DNA of 64,000 nucleotides from Solidesulfovibrio sp. Its GTDB lineage: Bacteria > Desulfobacterota > Desulfovibrionia > Desulfovibrionales > Desulfovibrionaceae. The notes below the pieces were generated by a model that was not told where the DNA came from, searched no databases, and saw only the letters and a program-made list of their open reading frames with translations. Made by a program: the position numbers and the translations under genes. The stretch spans positions 152,717 to 216,716 of the forward strand of contig NZ_JBCFBA010000003.1 of the NCBI RefSeq assembly GCF_038562415.1, in the 5' to 3' direction. Below, piece after piece: positions 20,249 to 28,390 of this stretch (its first letter is position 1; every line of letters begins with the position of its first letter).

Positions 20249-21168
20249 TCCCGCAACTCCCGGCCGGTCAGGCGCAAAAAGACGTCTTCCAGGCTGGCCG
20301 GGCGCAGCAGCCCGTATTCCGGGCAGAAGCGGTCGCGCAGGGCCACCAGTTCGGCCCGGTCCCGGCCGTAGACGATGAACCGCCGCCCCGAGCGCTCGCT
20401 GGGAAGGCCGCCCCGGGTCACGGCCTCGAGAAAGGCCGGCTCGGGCGCCTCCACTTCCAGCACGTGGCGGCCCACATGGGCCTCGATGAGTCCGCGCGGC
20501 GTGCCCGCGGCCGTGACCCGCCCACCGTCCACGATGCACAGCCGGTCGCAGAAACGCTCGGCCTCCTCCATGGCGTGGGTGGTCAAAAGGATGGTCAGGC
20601 CCTGGCGCTTGAGGTCGAGCAGCCGGTCCCAGAGGGTGTTTCGCGACTGCGGGTCCAGGCCGGTGGTCGGCTCGTCGAGGATGAGCAGGTCCGGGCGGTT
20701 GATCAGTGCCCGGGCGAGCATCAGCCGCCGGGCCATGCCGCCGGAAAGCTCCTCGTACTGGAAGCGCTTGCGGGCCTCCAGGGCGAAAAAGCGCAGCAAC
20801 TCCTCGGCCCGGGCCTGGGCCTCCCGGCGGGGGATGCGGAAATAGCCGGCGAAAACCAGCAGGTTTTCCAGCACCGTCAGGTCCGGGTCCAGGGTGTTGC
20901 CCTGCTGGCACACGCCCAGGCGCGCCCGGATGCGGCGAAAGGCCGTGACGATGTCCTCCCCGAAGACGCGGACGGCGCCGGCGGAAAGCGGTGAAAAGCC
21001 GTAGATCAGGCGGATGGTGGTGGTCTTGCCCGCGCCGTTGGGGCCGAGCAGGCCGAAACACTCGCCCCGCGAAACGGAAAAGCTCACGTCGGCCACGGCC
21101 GCAACCGGGCCGTAGTCCTTGCGCACGGCGGTCACTTCCAGGACCGGGGGCGGGGTGGCGGCGTCCAT
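20245..21168 (-). CDS. ABC exporter ATPase (NodI-like)
   Basis: This 307-aa ATPase has Walker A GPNGAGKTT, Q loop CQQGNTLDPDL, signature LSGGMARRL and Walker B LLILDEPTTGLD, then the switch His in TTHAMEEAE. The C-terminal extension of about 80 residues is typical of NodI/CcmA-type exporters. ATG 21168 gives a protein that begins just before the core fold; the frame continues upstream to 21264 but with no ribosome-binding site. Pairs with the overlapping permease gene downstream. Confidence 0.92.
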   Translation of the reverse strand: MDAATPPPVLEVTAVRKDYGPVAAVADVSFSVSRGECFGLLGPNGAGKTTTIRLIYGFSPLSAGAVRVFGEDIVTAFRRIRARLGVCQQGNTLDPDLTVLENLLVFAGYFRIPRREAQARAEELLRFFALEARKRFQYEELSGGMARRLMLARALINRPDLLILDEPTTGLDPQSRNTLWDRLLDLKRQGLTILLTTHAMEEAERFCDRLCIVDGGRVTAAGTPRGLIEAHVGRHVLEVEAPEPAFLEAVTRGGLPSERSGRRFIVYGRDRAELVALRDRFCPEYGLLRPASLEDVFLRLTGRELRE

Positions 21169-21399
21169 GCCCCCGTATACCCCAAGGCGCGGCCTTGGGC
21201 CAGGGGCCGTTCGGCCGCCCGGGCAGGCCTGGAAATATCCGAAACGCGGCATGGGGTATCGCAATCCCGGAAGACGGACAGCGGCATGTGTCGCAAAATG
21301 AACCGCGACCAGGCCCGCCGCGCTTTCCGCATTGTCACGCGCCCGAAAGGTCGCGGCCAGAAAACTGTGCTACAGGCCGGCGAAAAAGGAGTGCGAAAC

Positions 21400-21624
21400 A
21401 TGTTTTCAGGCTTGCTGCAACCCATGCATCTGCTGCTCATCCTCGGCGTGGTGCTCATCGTCTTCGGCCCGGGCAAACTGGGCAACCTCGGCCACGACCT
21501 GGGCAAATCCATTCGGGAATTCAAGTCCGCCATGGAAGCGCGCGACGTCACCCCGGCGGTCGAGGCCGAAAAGCCCGCGCCGGCCGTGACGGTGGCGCCC
21601 GAAAAGACGGGGCAGTCGGCCTAG
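21400..21624 (+). CDS. tatA: Sec-independent protein translocase TatA
   Basis: The protein has 74 aa: a short N-terminal helix across the membrane (LLQPMHLLLILGVVLIVFGP), the FGPGKL hinge, an amphipathic helix LGNLGHDLGKSIREFKSAM, then a disordered acidic/Pro tail. This is the TatA/E plan for twin-arginine export of folded proteins such as periplasmic hydrogenases. AAAGGAG precedes ATG 21400. No tatB or tatC nearby. Its stop codon overlaps the convergent stop of the next gene (shared CTAG). Confidence 0.92.
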   Translation: MFSGLLQPMHLLLILGVVLIVFGPGKLGNLGHDLGKSIREFKSAMEARDVTPAVEAEKPAPAVTVAPEKTGQSA

Positions 21625-22307
21625 TCCCCGTCGTCTTCCTTGTCCAGCCGGATGGCGCGCCGGAAGCGCTTCTCCAGGCTTTCCTCGAAGAATTCCTGCA
21701 GGACCCGGCGGTATTTTTTCAGGTAATACTGCCGGTCCAGGAATTTTTCCTTGTGCCGGTATTTGATGAGGGTCGAGGGGTTGAAATACTCCGTGGCGTT
21801 GTCGCGCGTGAGCACGAACGGCGGCAGGCCCTCCTGGACCAGGATGTAGCTGGCCACCAGCGCCCCGGTGCGGTGGTTGCCCTCCAGAAACAGCTGGGGC
21901 TGGCTCACGGACAGCACGTAGACCCCAGCCGCCCGGCGGTAGGCCGATTTGTGGCGCTTGCGCTCGTACCAGTTCGCGATTTCGTCGAGTCCCTCGGCGA
22001 AGCGGCGCCGTGTTTCCAGAAGGTGCGGCCCGTATTCCAGGCGCAGGCTGTCGTCGCTGCCGCACAGCACGATGTGGTTGAGCTCCAGGATGTGGTCCAG
22101 GCCCGAGGGCGAGAACACCTCGACGCCGGCCTCGAGCAGCTCGTCCACGTAGGCATAGCCTTCGAGCAGGTTGCCGATGATCCGGTCGGTGAGGGGTTCG
22201 CGGCGCATGAGCAGCTTGGCGTTGATCTCCTCGAAGTGCTCCTGCACGTCGCGCAGCGACTCCTCGATGCGGTCGAGTTCCAGGCGATATTGCTTGTGGG
22301 GCTTCAT
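21621..22307 (-). CDS. Fic-like protein with degenerate active-site motif
   Basis: This 228-aa protein is mostly helical. Residues 136-149 read QPQLFLEGNHRTGA, which lines up with the Fic motif HxFx(D/E)GNGRxxR. The catalytic His becomes Gln138, the second Gly of GNGR becomes His145, and the last Arg becomes Ala149. E142, G143, N144 and R146 are kept. A long N-terminal helical region (1-60) precedes it. Fic enzymes transfer AMP or other groups to proteins; the missing His argues against standard AMPylation, so it may be a binding protein or use another chemistry. Single gene, convergent with tatA. Confidence 0.6.
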   Translation of the reverse strand: MKPHKQYRLELDRIEESLRDVQEHFEEINAKLLMRREPLTDRIIGNLLEGYAYVDELLEAGVEVFSPSGLDHILELNHIVLCGSDDSLRLEYGPHLLETRRRFAEGLDEIANWYERKRHKSAYRRAAGVYVLSVSQPQLFLEGNHRTGALVASYILVQEGLPPFVLTRDNATEYFNPSTLIKYRHKEKFLDRQYYLKKYRRVLQEFFEESLEKRFRRAIRLDKEDDGD

Positions 22308-22403
22308 GCCGGGTTCCTTGGGATCGTGTGCCTATCCCGGCGGCGGGGACCGGTCCCGGGGATGTGCCGCACTTGCGGCCCGTTGTCCACGCCGGCCCGA
22401 CGC

Positions 22404-22438
22404 AAAAACGCCGCCCCGGAGGGTTCCGGGGCGGCGTT
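22404..22438 (-). terminator. Intrinsic terminator of rhlE
   Basis: AACGCCGCCCCGGAA read leftward pairs with the matching arm around CCC, then TTTTTGCG. It lies 27 nt after the helicase stop. Confidence 0.75.
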
Positions 22439-22465
22439 GCCGTTTTCGCGGGAAAGGGGCGGGAG

Positions 22466-23902
22466 TTAGGCGGCCGAGACCGCTTCCCGCAGCTGCCGGC
22501 GCGGGCGGTTGTCGCCCTGGCCCTCGGCCGGGTTGCGGGACAGGCCGAAGGTGGAGCGGCGCTCGCCGTCGCGCGGCCGGGCGGCCATGGGCCGGTCGTC
22601 GCGCGGCCGGTCGGACCGGGGCCGGGCGGCCATGGGCCGGTCGGCGCGGGGACGGTCCTCGCGCGGCCGGTCGCCCTGGGCGCGGTAACCGCCCTGGCGG
22701 GGGCGGTCGCCCTGGTAGCCCTGGCGGCCCCGGCCCGGGTAGCGCGCCGGCGCGGACGGGCGGCGGAACTCGTCGGGATCGGGCTCGAAGCCCGCCACTT
22801 CCCGGCGGGGCAGGGGCTTTTTCATGTGGGACTCGATGGCCCGGACCATGCCCATGTCCTCGCCGGTGACGAAGGTGTGGGCCTGGCCCTCGCGTTCGGC
22901 CCGGCCGGTGCGGCCGATGCGGTGGGTGTAGGCCTCGGCCGTGTCCGGGATGTCGAAGTTGATGACGTGGGCGACTTGCGACACGTCGATGCCCCGGGCG
23001 GCGATGTCCGTGGCCACGAGCACCTGGAAGGTGCCGCGCCGGAAGCCGTCCATGGCGATTTGCCGCTGGCGCTGGGACAGGTTGCCCTGCAGGCAGGTGG
23101 CCTTGTGGCCGGCCCGGCACAGCTGCTGGGCCAGGTTCTTGGCCCGGTGCTTGGTGCGGGTGAAGACGATGACCGAATCGTTGCCGGCCTCGCCGAGCAG
23201 GTGCTGCAGGAGATGGGGCTTCTGGTGGCCGGAGACCGGGTAGATGGCGTGTTCCACGGTGGAGAGCGGGGCCAGGTGGCCGATGCGCACCGTGACCGGG
23301 TCGGTCAGGGTTTCGCCGGCCAGCCCCGAGATGGCCGGGGGCATGGTGGCGGAGAAAAGCAGAGTCTGCCGTTTTTCGGGCAGGGCCGACAGGATGCGCT
23401 TGAGGTCGGGCAGAAAGCCCATGTCGAACATGTGGTCGGCCTCGTCGAGGACCAGCGTCTCCAGGGCGTCGAAGCGGACGTTGCCCTGGTTCATGTGGTC
23501 GAGCAGGCGCCCGGGGCAGGCCACGACGATGTCCACGCCCTGGCGCAGGGCGCGCACTTGCGGGAACATGCCCACGCCGCCGTAGATGACCGTGGCCCGC
23601 AGGCGGGTGCCCCGGCCGAGGTCCACGCCGGCCTGGTAGATCTGTTCGGCCAGTTCACGGGTGGGGGCGAGGATGAGCGCGCGCACGCCGCGTTTTTCCG
23701 GCTTGGTGGTCATGAGGCGCTGGATGATGGGCAGCAAAAACGCGGCGGTCTTGCCGGTGCCGGTCTGGGCCAGGCCCATGATGTCGCGGCCGGCGGCCAC
23801 GTGGGGGATGGCTTCGGCCTGGATGGGGGTCGGGGTTTCGTAGCCGATGCGCGCGATGTTGGCGCAAATGGTCGGATGGAGGCAAAAAGAATCGAAGCTC
23901 AA
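22466..23902 (-). CDS. rhlE: DEAD-box RNA helicase, RhlE type
   Basis: The product has 478 aa: Q motif (FDSFCLHPTICANIARIGYETPTPIQ), motif I AQTGTGKT, PTRELAEQ, motif II VLDEADHMFDMGF, SATMPP, and the second core domain with ATDIAARGIDV and HRIGRTGR. The C-terminal 100 residues are a basic Arg/Asp/Pro-rich tail built of repeated DRPR units (DNA repeats around 22570-22680), which likely bind RNA. The start is taken as TTG 23902, because AAGGAT lies ahead of it and the product then begins SFDSF as RhlE proteins do. ATG 23962 would add 20 odd residues. Cold- and ribosome-related role known for the family. Confidence 0.92.
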   Translation of the reverse strand: MSFDSFCLHPTICANIARIGYETPTPIQAEAIPHVAAGRDIMGLAQTGTGKTAAFLLPIIQRLMTTKPEKRGVRALILAPTRELAEQIYQAGVDLGRGTRLRATVIYGGVGMFPQVRALRQGVDIVVACPGRLLDHMNQGNVRFDALETLVLDEADHMFDMGFLPDLKRILSALPEKRQTLLFSATMPPAISGLAGETLTDPVTVRIGHLAPLSTVEHAIYPVSGHQKPHLLQHLLGEAGNDSVIVFTRTKHRAKNLAQQLCRAGHKATCLQGNLSQRQRQIAMDGFRRGTFQVLVATDIAARGIDVSQVAHVINFDIPDTAEAYTHRIGRTGRAEREGQAHTFVTGEDMGMVRAIESHMKKPLPRREVAGFEPDPDEFRRPSAPARYPGRGRQGYQGDRPRQGGYRAQGDRPREDRPRADRPMAARPRSDRPRDDRPMAARPRDGERRSTFGLSRNPAEGQGDNRPRRQLREAVSAA

Positions 23903-24119
23903 AAGGATATCCTTTGGCAAGAGCGTGATGCCGCGCCAAATATGTCGCGCGGCGGCGATCATGGAATCGAGAAACGGGGGCTGCGGGGCCGCGTCAGGAT
24001 CGGAAGATCGGGGCCAATGGCACTCGGCCGGAAGGAGCGTCCTGAGGAAGGGGCGACGGGGTTGCAGCTGGTCCGCGTCGACGGGGCATCACCTCTGGGC
24101 CGGGAAGCGCCAACACCGA

Positions 24120-24147
24120 AGAATACGGGCTTTTCGCGCATTGTCAA
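24120..24147 (-). promoter_or_regulatory. Sigma70-type promoter for rhlE
   Basis: Read leftward: TTGACA, 16-nt spacer, TATTCT. The start would give an untranslated leader of about 210 nt before TTG 23902, as in cold-shock mRNAs. The 316-nt gap 23903-24218 contains no other gene. Confidence 0.55.
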
Positions 24148-24218
24148 CAGTCGGGGTCGGAAACCCCCTTGGTTTTTCCCGCTTCGCGGAGTAGGAGGCC
24201 GGAAACCAAGGACATTCC

Positions 24219-25094
24219 ATGCCCGACCAGAAAAAGGCCACGCGCTACGGCCTGGCCACCGTGGCCATGTGGTCCACCGTGGCCACGGCCTTCAAGCTGT
24301 CGCTGGCCCACCTGACGCCCTTGCAACTGCTTTTTTTCGCCAGCCTGGCGTCGTGCCTGGTGCTCGGGCTGGTGCTGGCGGCCACGGGGCGGCTGGGGGC
24401 GCTTTTCGCCCTTTCGCGGCCCCAGTGGCGACGCTCCATGCTCCTTGGGGCGCTCAACCCGTTTCTCTACTACACCATCCTTTTTGCCGCCTACGACCTG
24501 CTGCCGGCCCAGGAGGCCCAGCCCCTCAACTACACCTGGGCCATCACCTTGTCGCTTCTGGCCGTGCCGCTTTTGGGCCAGAAGCTGCGGCGCAGGGACC
24601 TGCTGGCCCTGGTGGTGAGCTATGCGGGCGTGGTGGTCATCGCCAGCCACGGCGACGTGCTGGGCCTGCGCTTCGCCAGCCCGTTCGGCGTGGCGCTGGC
24701 CCTGGTCTCCACGCTGGTCTGGGCGCTGTACTGGATTTTGGGCGCAAAAGACGACCGCGACCCGGTGGTGGGGCTGCTCGCCAATTTCCTGTGCAGCCTG
24801 CCGCTGACGCTGCTGGCGGTGCTGTGTTTTTCCGATCCCTGGCCGGGGTCATGGGCGGGGTTGGCCGGGGCGGCCTATGTGGGCGTTTTCGAGATGGGGC
24901 TGGCCTTCGTCACCTGGCTCACGGCGCTTCGATGCGCCGTCAACGCCGCCCGGGTGGCCAACCTCATCTTTTTGTCGCCCTTTCTCTCGCTGGTGCTGAT
25001 CCATTTTCTCGTCGGCGAGGCGATTCTGCCGTCCACGGTGGTGGGGTTGGTGCTGATCCTGGCCGGGCTGGGGGCGCAGCGGGCGGGGCGCTGA
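24219..25094 (+). CDS. EamA/DMT-superfamily transporter
   Basis: This 291-aa protein has ten hydrophobic helices in two EamA repeats (first half with YGLATVAMWSTVATAFKLSL, second with SPFGVALALVSTLVWALYWILGAKDD). Such proteins export amino acids, nucleotide-sugars or other metabolites; the substrate cannot be told. AAGGA precedes ATG 24219. The last two helices (LRCAVNAARVANLIFLSPFL and GEAILPSTVVGLVLILAG) recur as a decayed copy at 26132-26268. Convergent with the membrane gene ending at 25117. Confidence 0.88.
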   Translation: MPDQKKATRYGLATVAMWSTVATAFKLSLAHLTPLQLLFFASLASCLVLGLVLAATGRLGALFALSRPQWRRSMLLGALNPFLYYTILFAAYDLLPAQEAQPLNYTWAITLSLLAVPLLGQKLRRRDLLALVVSYAGVVVIASHGDVLGLRFASPFGVALALVSTLVWALYWILGAKDDRDPVVGLLANFLCSLPLTLLAVLCFSDPWPGSWAGLAGAAYVGVFEMGLAFVTWLTALRCAVNAARVANLIFLSPFLSLVLIHFLVGEAILPSTVVGLVLILAGLGAQRAGR

Positions 25095-25116
25095 GCCGAG
25101 GCCGTGGCGGCGGGTT

Positions 25117-26052
25117 TCAGGCCGAGGCGGCGGATTTGAACCAGAGCCGGCTTGCGGCGATGAACAGGAGGCTCCCGGCCAGGACCTGCAGCGGATAGAC
25201 GTACAGGAACCTGGGCGGCAGGATGGTCGGGATAAGCGCCAGGGCCAGGGCCGGCGGCGAGGCCAGGCGCAGGCGTTTGGCCAAAAGCAGGGCCGTGGCC
25301 ACGGCGAGCCCGGCGGCCAGCCACGGCGGGCCGGAGGCCAGGCGCGTCACCAGCGCCATCCACAGCGTGCCGGCCAGGGCGCAGGCGAAAAGCAGCAGGG
25401 TGAAGCGCGGCATGGACTGGCGCCGCAGGGCGCTTCCCGGGTGGTTGAGCTCGATGAAGGCCACGATCAGCGGCGGCGACATGATGTAGAGCCAGTCGGA
25501 TTGGGCGCACAGCGCGGCCACGAGCGCGATGAACAGGACCAGCTTGCCGTAATGGGCCCATTCCTGGCGGTGTGTTTCGTGCCCGGAGCGGGGCGGCGGC
25601 TTTTTGAACGCGGCCTTGCCGTGGCGCGCCTTCCGTGTGTCGTTGCGGTGCGTGAGCAGGGCGATGACGGCCGTGGCCAGACACACGGAGGCCGGATAGA
25701 CCCAGCCTTCGACATGGGCGATGATCGGCAGTATGGCCGCGGAAAACGACGGGGACATGGCCGAGCGGCAGACTTTGAGTTCCAGCAGGACGAAGAGGAA
25801 GGCCACGGCAACCATGAGCACGAGGGAGGTGGCCAGGCAGTGCACGATGAGGACCCCGGTTGCGGCCCCGAGGGTGGGGGAAAACCAGATGGTCCAGGCG
25901 GCCCCGGGCCAGGGCCGGTCCTCCATGACCCAGGCCCCGAAGGCCAGGGCGGCGATCTCCGGGAAAATGACGTCGTTGACGCCCACGTATTGGGCAAGGG
26001 CGACCATGCCCACGACGAGCAGCATGGTGACGTATTCCATTTTCGTATACAT
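25117..26052 (-). CDS. Multi-pass membrane protein with internal duplication, HPP-like
   Basis: This 311-aa protein has about eight to ten helices. The two halves look related: first half CRSAMSPSFSAAILPIIAH followed by a YPASVCLA stretch, second half LRLASPPALALALIPTILP followed by a YPLQVLAG stretch. Each half has an S-P-x-x-A-A-x-L-P motif in a helix. This resembles the HPP family layout but the HPP signature is not clearly present, so the family is left open. A basic loop of about 35 residues joins the halves. ATG 26052 is chosen as the first start in the correct context; the ribosome-binding site is weak. Function unknown. Confidence 0.6.
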   Translation of the reverse strand: MYTKMEYVTMLLVVGMVALAQYVGVNDVIFPEIAALAFGAWVMEDRPWPGAAWTIWFSPTLGAATGVLIVHCLATSLVLMVAVAFLFVLLELKVCRSAMSPSFSAAILPIIAHVEGWVYPASVCLATAVIALLTHRNDTRKARHGKAAFKKPPPRSGHETHRQEWAHYGKLVLFIALVAALCAQSDWLYIMSPPLIVAFIELNHPGSALRRQSMPRFTLLLFACALAGTLWMALVTRLASGPPWLAAGLAVATALLLAKRLRLASPPALALALIPTILPPRFLYVYPLQVLAGSLLFIAASRLWFKSAASA

Positions 26053-26131
26053 GCTTGGAACTTCTGCTGATTTTCCGGGCCGGCCCGGCCTGGCGGGGCC
26101 GTTGCCGGCGCGCATGGCTTGGCGGCGGCCG

Positions 26132-26268
26132 CGTCACGGACCTTACGGCGTGCGCGGTCGCTGTCAATGCCGCCCGGGTGGCGAAGCGCTTTTTTTTCAC
26201 CCTCTCTCTCGCTGGTGCTCAGCCACGTTCAGGTTGCCGAGGCGATTTCGCCGTCCACGGTAGTGGGG
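26132..26268 (+). pseudogene. Decayed copy of a DMT transporter 3' region
   Basis: This 137-nt stretch aligns with 24908-25046 of the intact DMT gene. The first 52 nt match in register (GTCACGGACCTTACGGCG against GTCACCTGGCTCACGGCG, then CCGCCCGGGTGGC identical). A 2-nt deletion in the T-rich part shifts the frame, and then CTCTCTCGCTGGTGCT and CCGTCCACGG are nearly identical. Translation gives VAVNAARVAKR in one frame and SLSLVLSHVQVAEAISPSTVVGG in another. It covers only the last two helices. Leftover of a second transporter gene or of a local duplication. Confidence 0.8.
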
Positions 26269-26324
26269 GGCGAATGGTCCGATGAGACGTCGGTGTTTTC
26301 GGCGGGCGCCGACGGCGCGCCGCG

Positions 26325-27719
26325 TCATACGCCCGGCCTGGCATGCTGCGCCCGATCGAAAAGGACCGTCTTGTCCCTGCCGTTTTTCTTTGCGGCGTAA
26401 AGCGCCTTGTCGGCGTTTTCCAAAAGAGCGGCAAGGGGCACCTCCGGGGATGTGCGCTGGCAGACGCCGCAGCTTATCGTCACGCTGAGGGCGTGCGAGT
26501 CATGGCAGACCGTCGTCGCCCGCACCGTTTCCCGGAAGCGGTCCAGCGCGGCGAACGCTTCGCGCGCGTCCGCCTGCGGCAGGATGATGCCGAATTCTTC
26601 GCCGCCAAGCCGGCCGATGACGTCGCATGAGCGGAACCCTTCACGGGCGAGCTCGCCCAAACGTTGCAATATCGCGTCTCCCGCGGCGTGGCCGTAGGTG
26701 TCGTTGACGATCTTGAAGTGGTCGATGTCGAAAAGGGCGACCGCCAGTTGGATGTTGTAGCGATCGGAGGATTCGAACAGGAAGTCGCCGAGCTCCATGA
26801 AGTGCCGCCTATTGGCCAGGCCCGTGAGGTCGTCGATGGTGGCGAGCTCCTTGAGCTTCTCCTCCATGCGTTTTCTGTCCGTGATGTCGACGACGATGCC
26901 GTTCCAGAGGCTGTCCCCGTCGGGGAGCTTGATGGGGTTGGATTCGATCCGGATCCATTTGGTCTGGCCGTAAACCCGGCTGCGCCCCTCCCATTGGAAG
27001 GGCGTGATCGTCTTGGCGGCGCGCATGTTCGCCTGATCGAGGGAATCCCTGTCCTGCGGCAGGATGGTGCCGTGGACGGACTCGGCATCCCGCAGCGCGT
27101 CCTCGCACCGCAGCCCGAGCATCCGACAGAGCATCTTGCTGACATATTCGAATCTTGCGCTTCCGTCGGGACGAAGCCTCAAGGTGTAGACCCCGGCGGG
27201 GATGTGGCCGGTAAGGTCCTGGAAGTGGGATGCGGCCTGGGGCAGGCGTTCTTCCGGCTGCTTGAGGGTCGTGATGTCCAAGGCGAGCACGATGATTCCG
27301 GCGACGGAGCCGTCCTGGCGTTTCACGGGCAGTTTGTCGATGGAGTACCACCGTCTCGATCCGTCGCTCGTCGTTGCGCTGGCGAGGCCGTGATGCTTCG
27401 GTTTGCCGGAAGCGATGATTTCCAGGTCGTCGGCCCGATTGCAACGGGCATTTTCCGGGAACACCTCGTCGAAGTCGCGGCCTGTCAGTTCCCGGAAGGC
27501 GCCGGCCATGTTTTGGGCGGCGTTGTTGGCGCGCAGGATGCTGTTTTGCGTGTCCTTGTAAACGACCAGGAGCGACGTGTCTTGAAAGAGCGTTTCCAGC
27601 GCGTCGGGGGAGTCCGGGGCCTCCCCGGACGGGGAACGGCGCGGCGCAAAACGCCGCAGGCCCTTGGAAGCGAAATCCTTGAGCGTTTTCAGCGGTCGCA
27701 GGATCGTCCCGAAATCCAT
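26325..27719 (-). CDS. PAS-PAS diguanylate cyclase
   Basis: The 464-aa cytoplasmic protein has PAS domains at about 40-150 and 160-285. The GGDEF domain (290-455) has the active GGEEF form at 372-376 (RLGGEEFGIIL) and an inhibitory site R363-S-C-D366. It begins TIDDLTGLANRRHF, and DIDHFKIVNDTYGH is intact. It should make cyclic-di-GMP and be feedback-controlled. The basic N-terminus (KGLRRFAPRRSPSG) is soluble. A textbook promoter lies 76 nt upstream. Codon use in this gene is less GC-biased than in its neighbours, which may mean more recent arrival. Confidence 0.93.
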   Translation of the reverse strand: MDFGTILRPLKTLKDFASKGLRRFAPRRSPSGEAPDSPDALETLFQDTSLLVVYKDTQNSILRANNAAQNMAGAFRELTGRDFDEVFPENARCNRADDLEIIASGKPKHHGLASATTSDGSRRWYSIDKLPVKRQDGSVAGIIVLALDITTLKQPEERLPQAASHFQDLTGHIPAGVYTLRLRPDGSARFEYVSKMLCRMLGLRCEDALRDAESVHGTILPQDRDSLDQANMRAAKTITPFQWEGRSRVYGQTKWIRIESNPIKLPDGDSLWNGIVVDITDRKRMEEKLKELATIDDLTGLANRRHFMELGDFLFESSDRYNIQLAVALFDIDHFKIVNDTYGHAAGDAILQRLGELAREGFRSCDVIGRLGGEEFGIILPQADAREAFAALDRFRETVRATTVCHDSHALSVTISCGVCQRTSPEVPLAALLENADKALYAAKKNGRDKTVLFDRAQHARPGV

Positions 27720-27794
27720 AACAGGTGATTGCCTGACCGTGTAATACCGGTGTCGCAGGTACTCCCGTGCAGAGGATGTCCTCCGAATACATAG

Positions 27795-27823
27795 AGAATA
27801 GAAGGATGCGCTTGTAGTGTCAA
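27795..27823 (-). promoter_or_regulatory. Consensus sigma70-type promoter for the diguanylate cyclase
   Basis: Read leftward: TTGACA, 17-nt spacer, TATTCT. Predicted start about 27788; the coding start is at 27719. Confidence 0.65.
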
Positions 27824-27890
27824 TTTGCCATTTCGGGGCAGGGATACTCGTGGCGGCTAGCGGCCGCGGCCTTTGCGGCGGGGATGGCGC

Positions 27891-28208
27891 CTACTGCAAC
27901 ACCACCCACTGTTCCCCGACCTTTTTGAGGCGCAGGGTCGTCTGCCTGGCTCCGCCGACGGACAGCGGGCCGACATGGGCGGAGGAGACCAGCGTCACCG
28001 TGGCCTCGTAAACGCCGTTGCCGCGCTTCTCCACCTTGTCCACCTGGAACTTCTCGATCGTAACCGCGCTGCTCAGGAACCCCATGATGTCGTTTCTGGC
28101 CACGGCCTCGCGAAAGGCCGTCTCCACCTCGGCGTTGTTCGGCCCCATGGCGCAGCCGGACACGGCCAGGCTCGCGGCGAGCAAAAAGCAAAGGACGATC
28201 GTGCGCAT
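27891..28208 (-). CDS. Small lipoprotein
   Basis: The 105-aa protein has a lipoprotein signal MRTIVLCFLLAASLAVSGC (lipobox AVSGC) followed by a compact alpha/beta domain: NAEVETAFREAVARNDIMGFLSSAVTIEKFQVDKVEKRGNGVYEATVTL, ending RLKKVGEQWVVLQ. The ...W-V-V-L end and the helix-then-sheet order resemble small DUF4878/NTF2-like lipoproteins, but this is not certain. ATG 28208 has GGGAGGGGG upstream; the longer frame to 28274 runs into the putA terminator and is rejected. Confidence 0.65.
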   Translation of the reverse strand: MRTIVLCFLLAASLAVSGCAMGPNNAEVETAFREAVARNDIMGFLSSAVTIEKFQVDKVEKRGNGVYEATVTLVSSAHVGPLSVGGARQTTLRLKKVGEQWVVLQ

Positions 28209-28281
28209 GACCCCCTCCCGCAAACGCGTCATCGTCTGGGAGATTGCGGCAAAAACAACGCCGCCGTCAATCAAGCAATGA

Positions 28282-28307
28282 AAAGGGCCGGCATCACACC
28301 GGCCCTT
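28282..28307 (-). terminator. Intrinsic terminator after putA
   Basis: Read leftward: AAGGGCCGG, loop TGTGATG, CCGGCCCTTTTC. It lies beyond the repeat hairpin at 28327-28369. Confidence 0.65.
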
Positions 28308-28326
28308 CCCGTGCCCCCTTTCGGGA

Positions 28327-28369
28327 GGTCCAGGAGGGGCCGTCGCCCCTCCTGGCCGCCGGAGGCATC
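28327..28369 (-). repeat. GCCTCCGGCGGCC 3' hairpin element, copy A
   Basis: Read leftward: GATGCCTCCGGCGGCC then a hairpin with arms CCAGGAGGGGC and GCCCCTCCTGG, then ACC. Starts 21 nt after the putA stop. Same family as 33629, 40852 and 57979. Confidence 0.85.
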
Positions 28370-28390
28370 TTTTCTTTTCTTCAGCCTCGT

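Noticed and set aside
22328..25198. 956-codon plus-strand frame over rhlE and into the DMT gene
   Set aside because: Crosses two real genes in wrong phase or on the opposite strand and has no domain; it is open only because of high GC.
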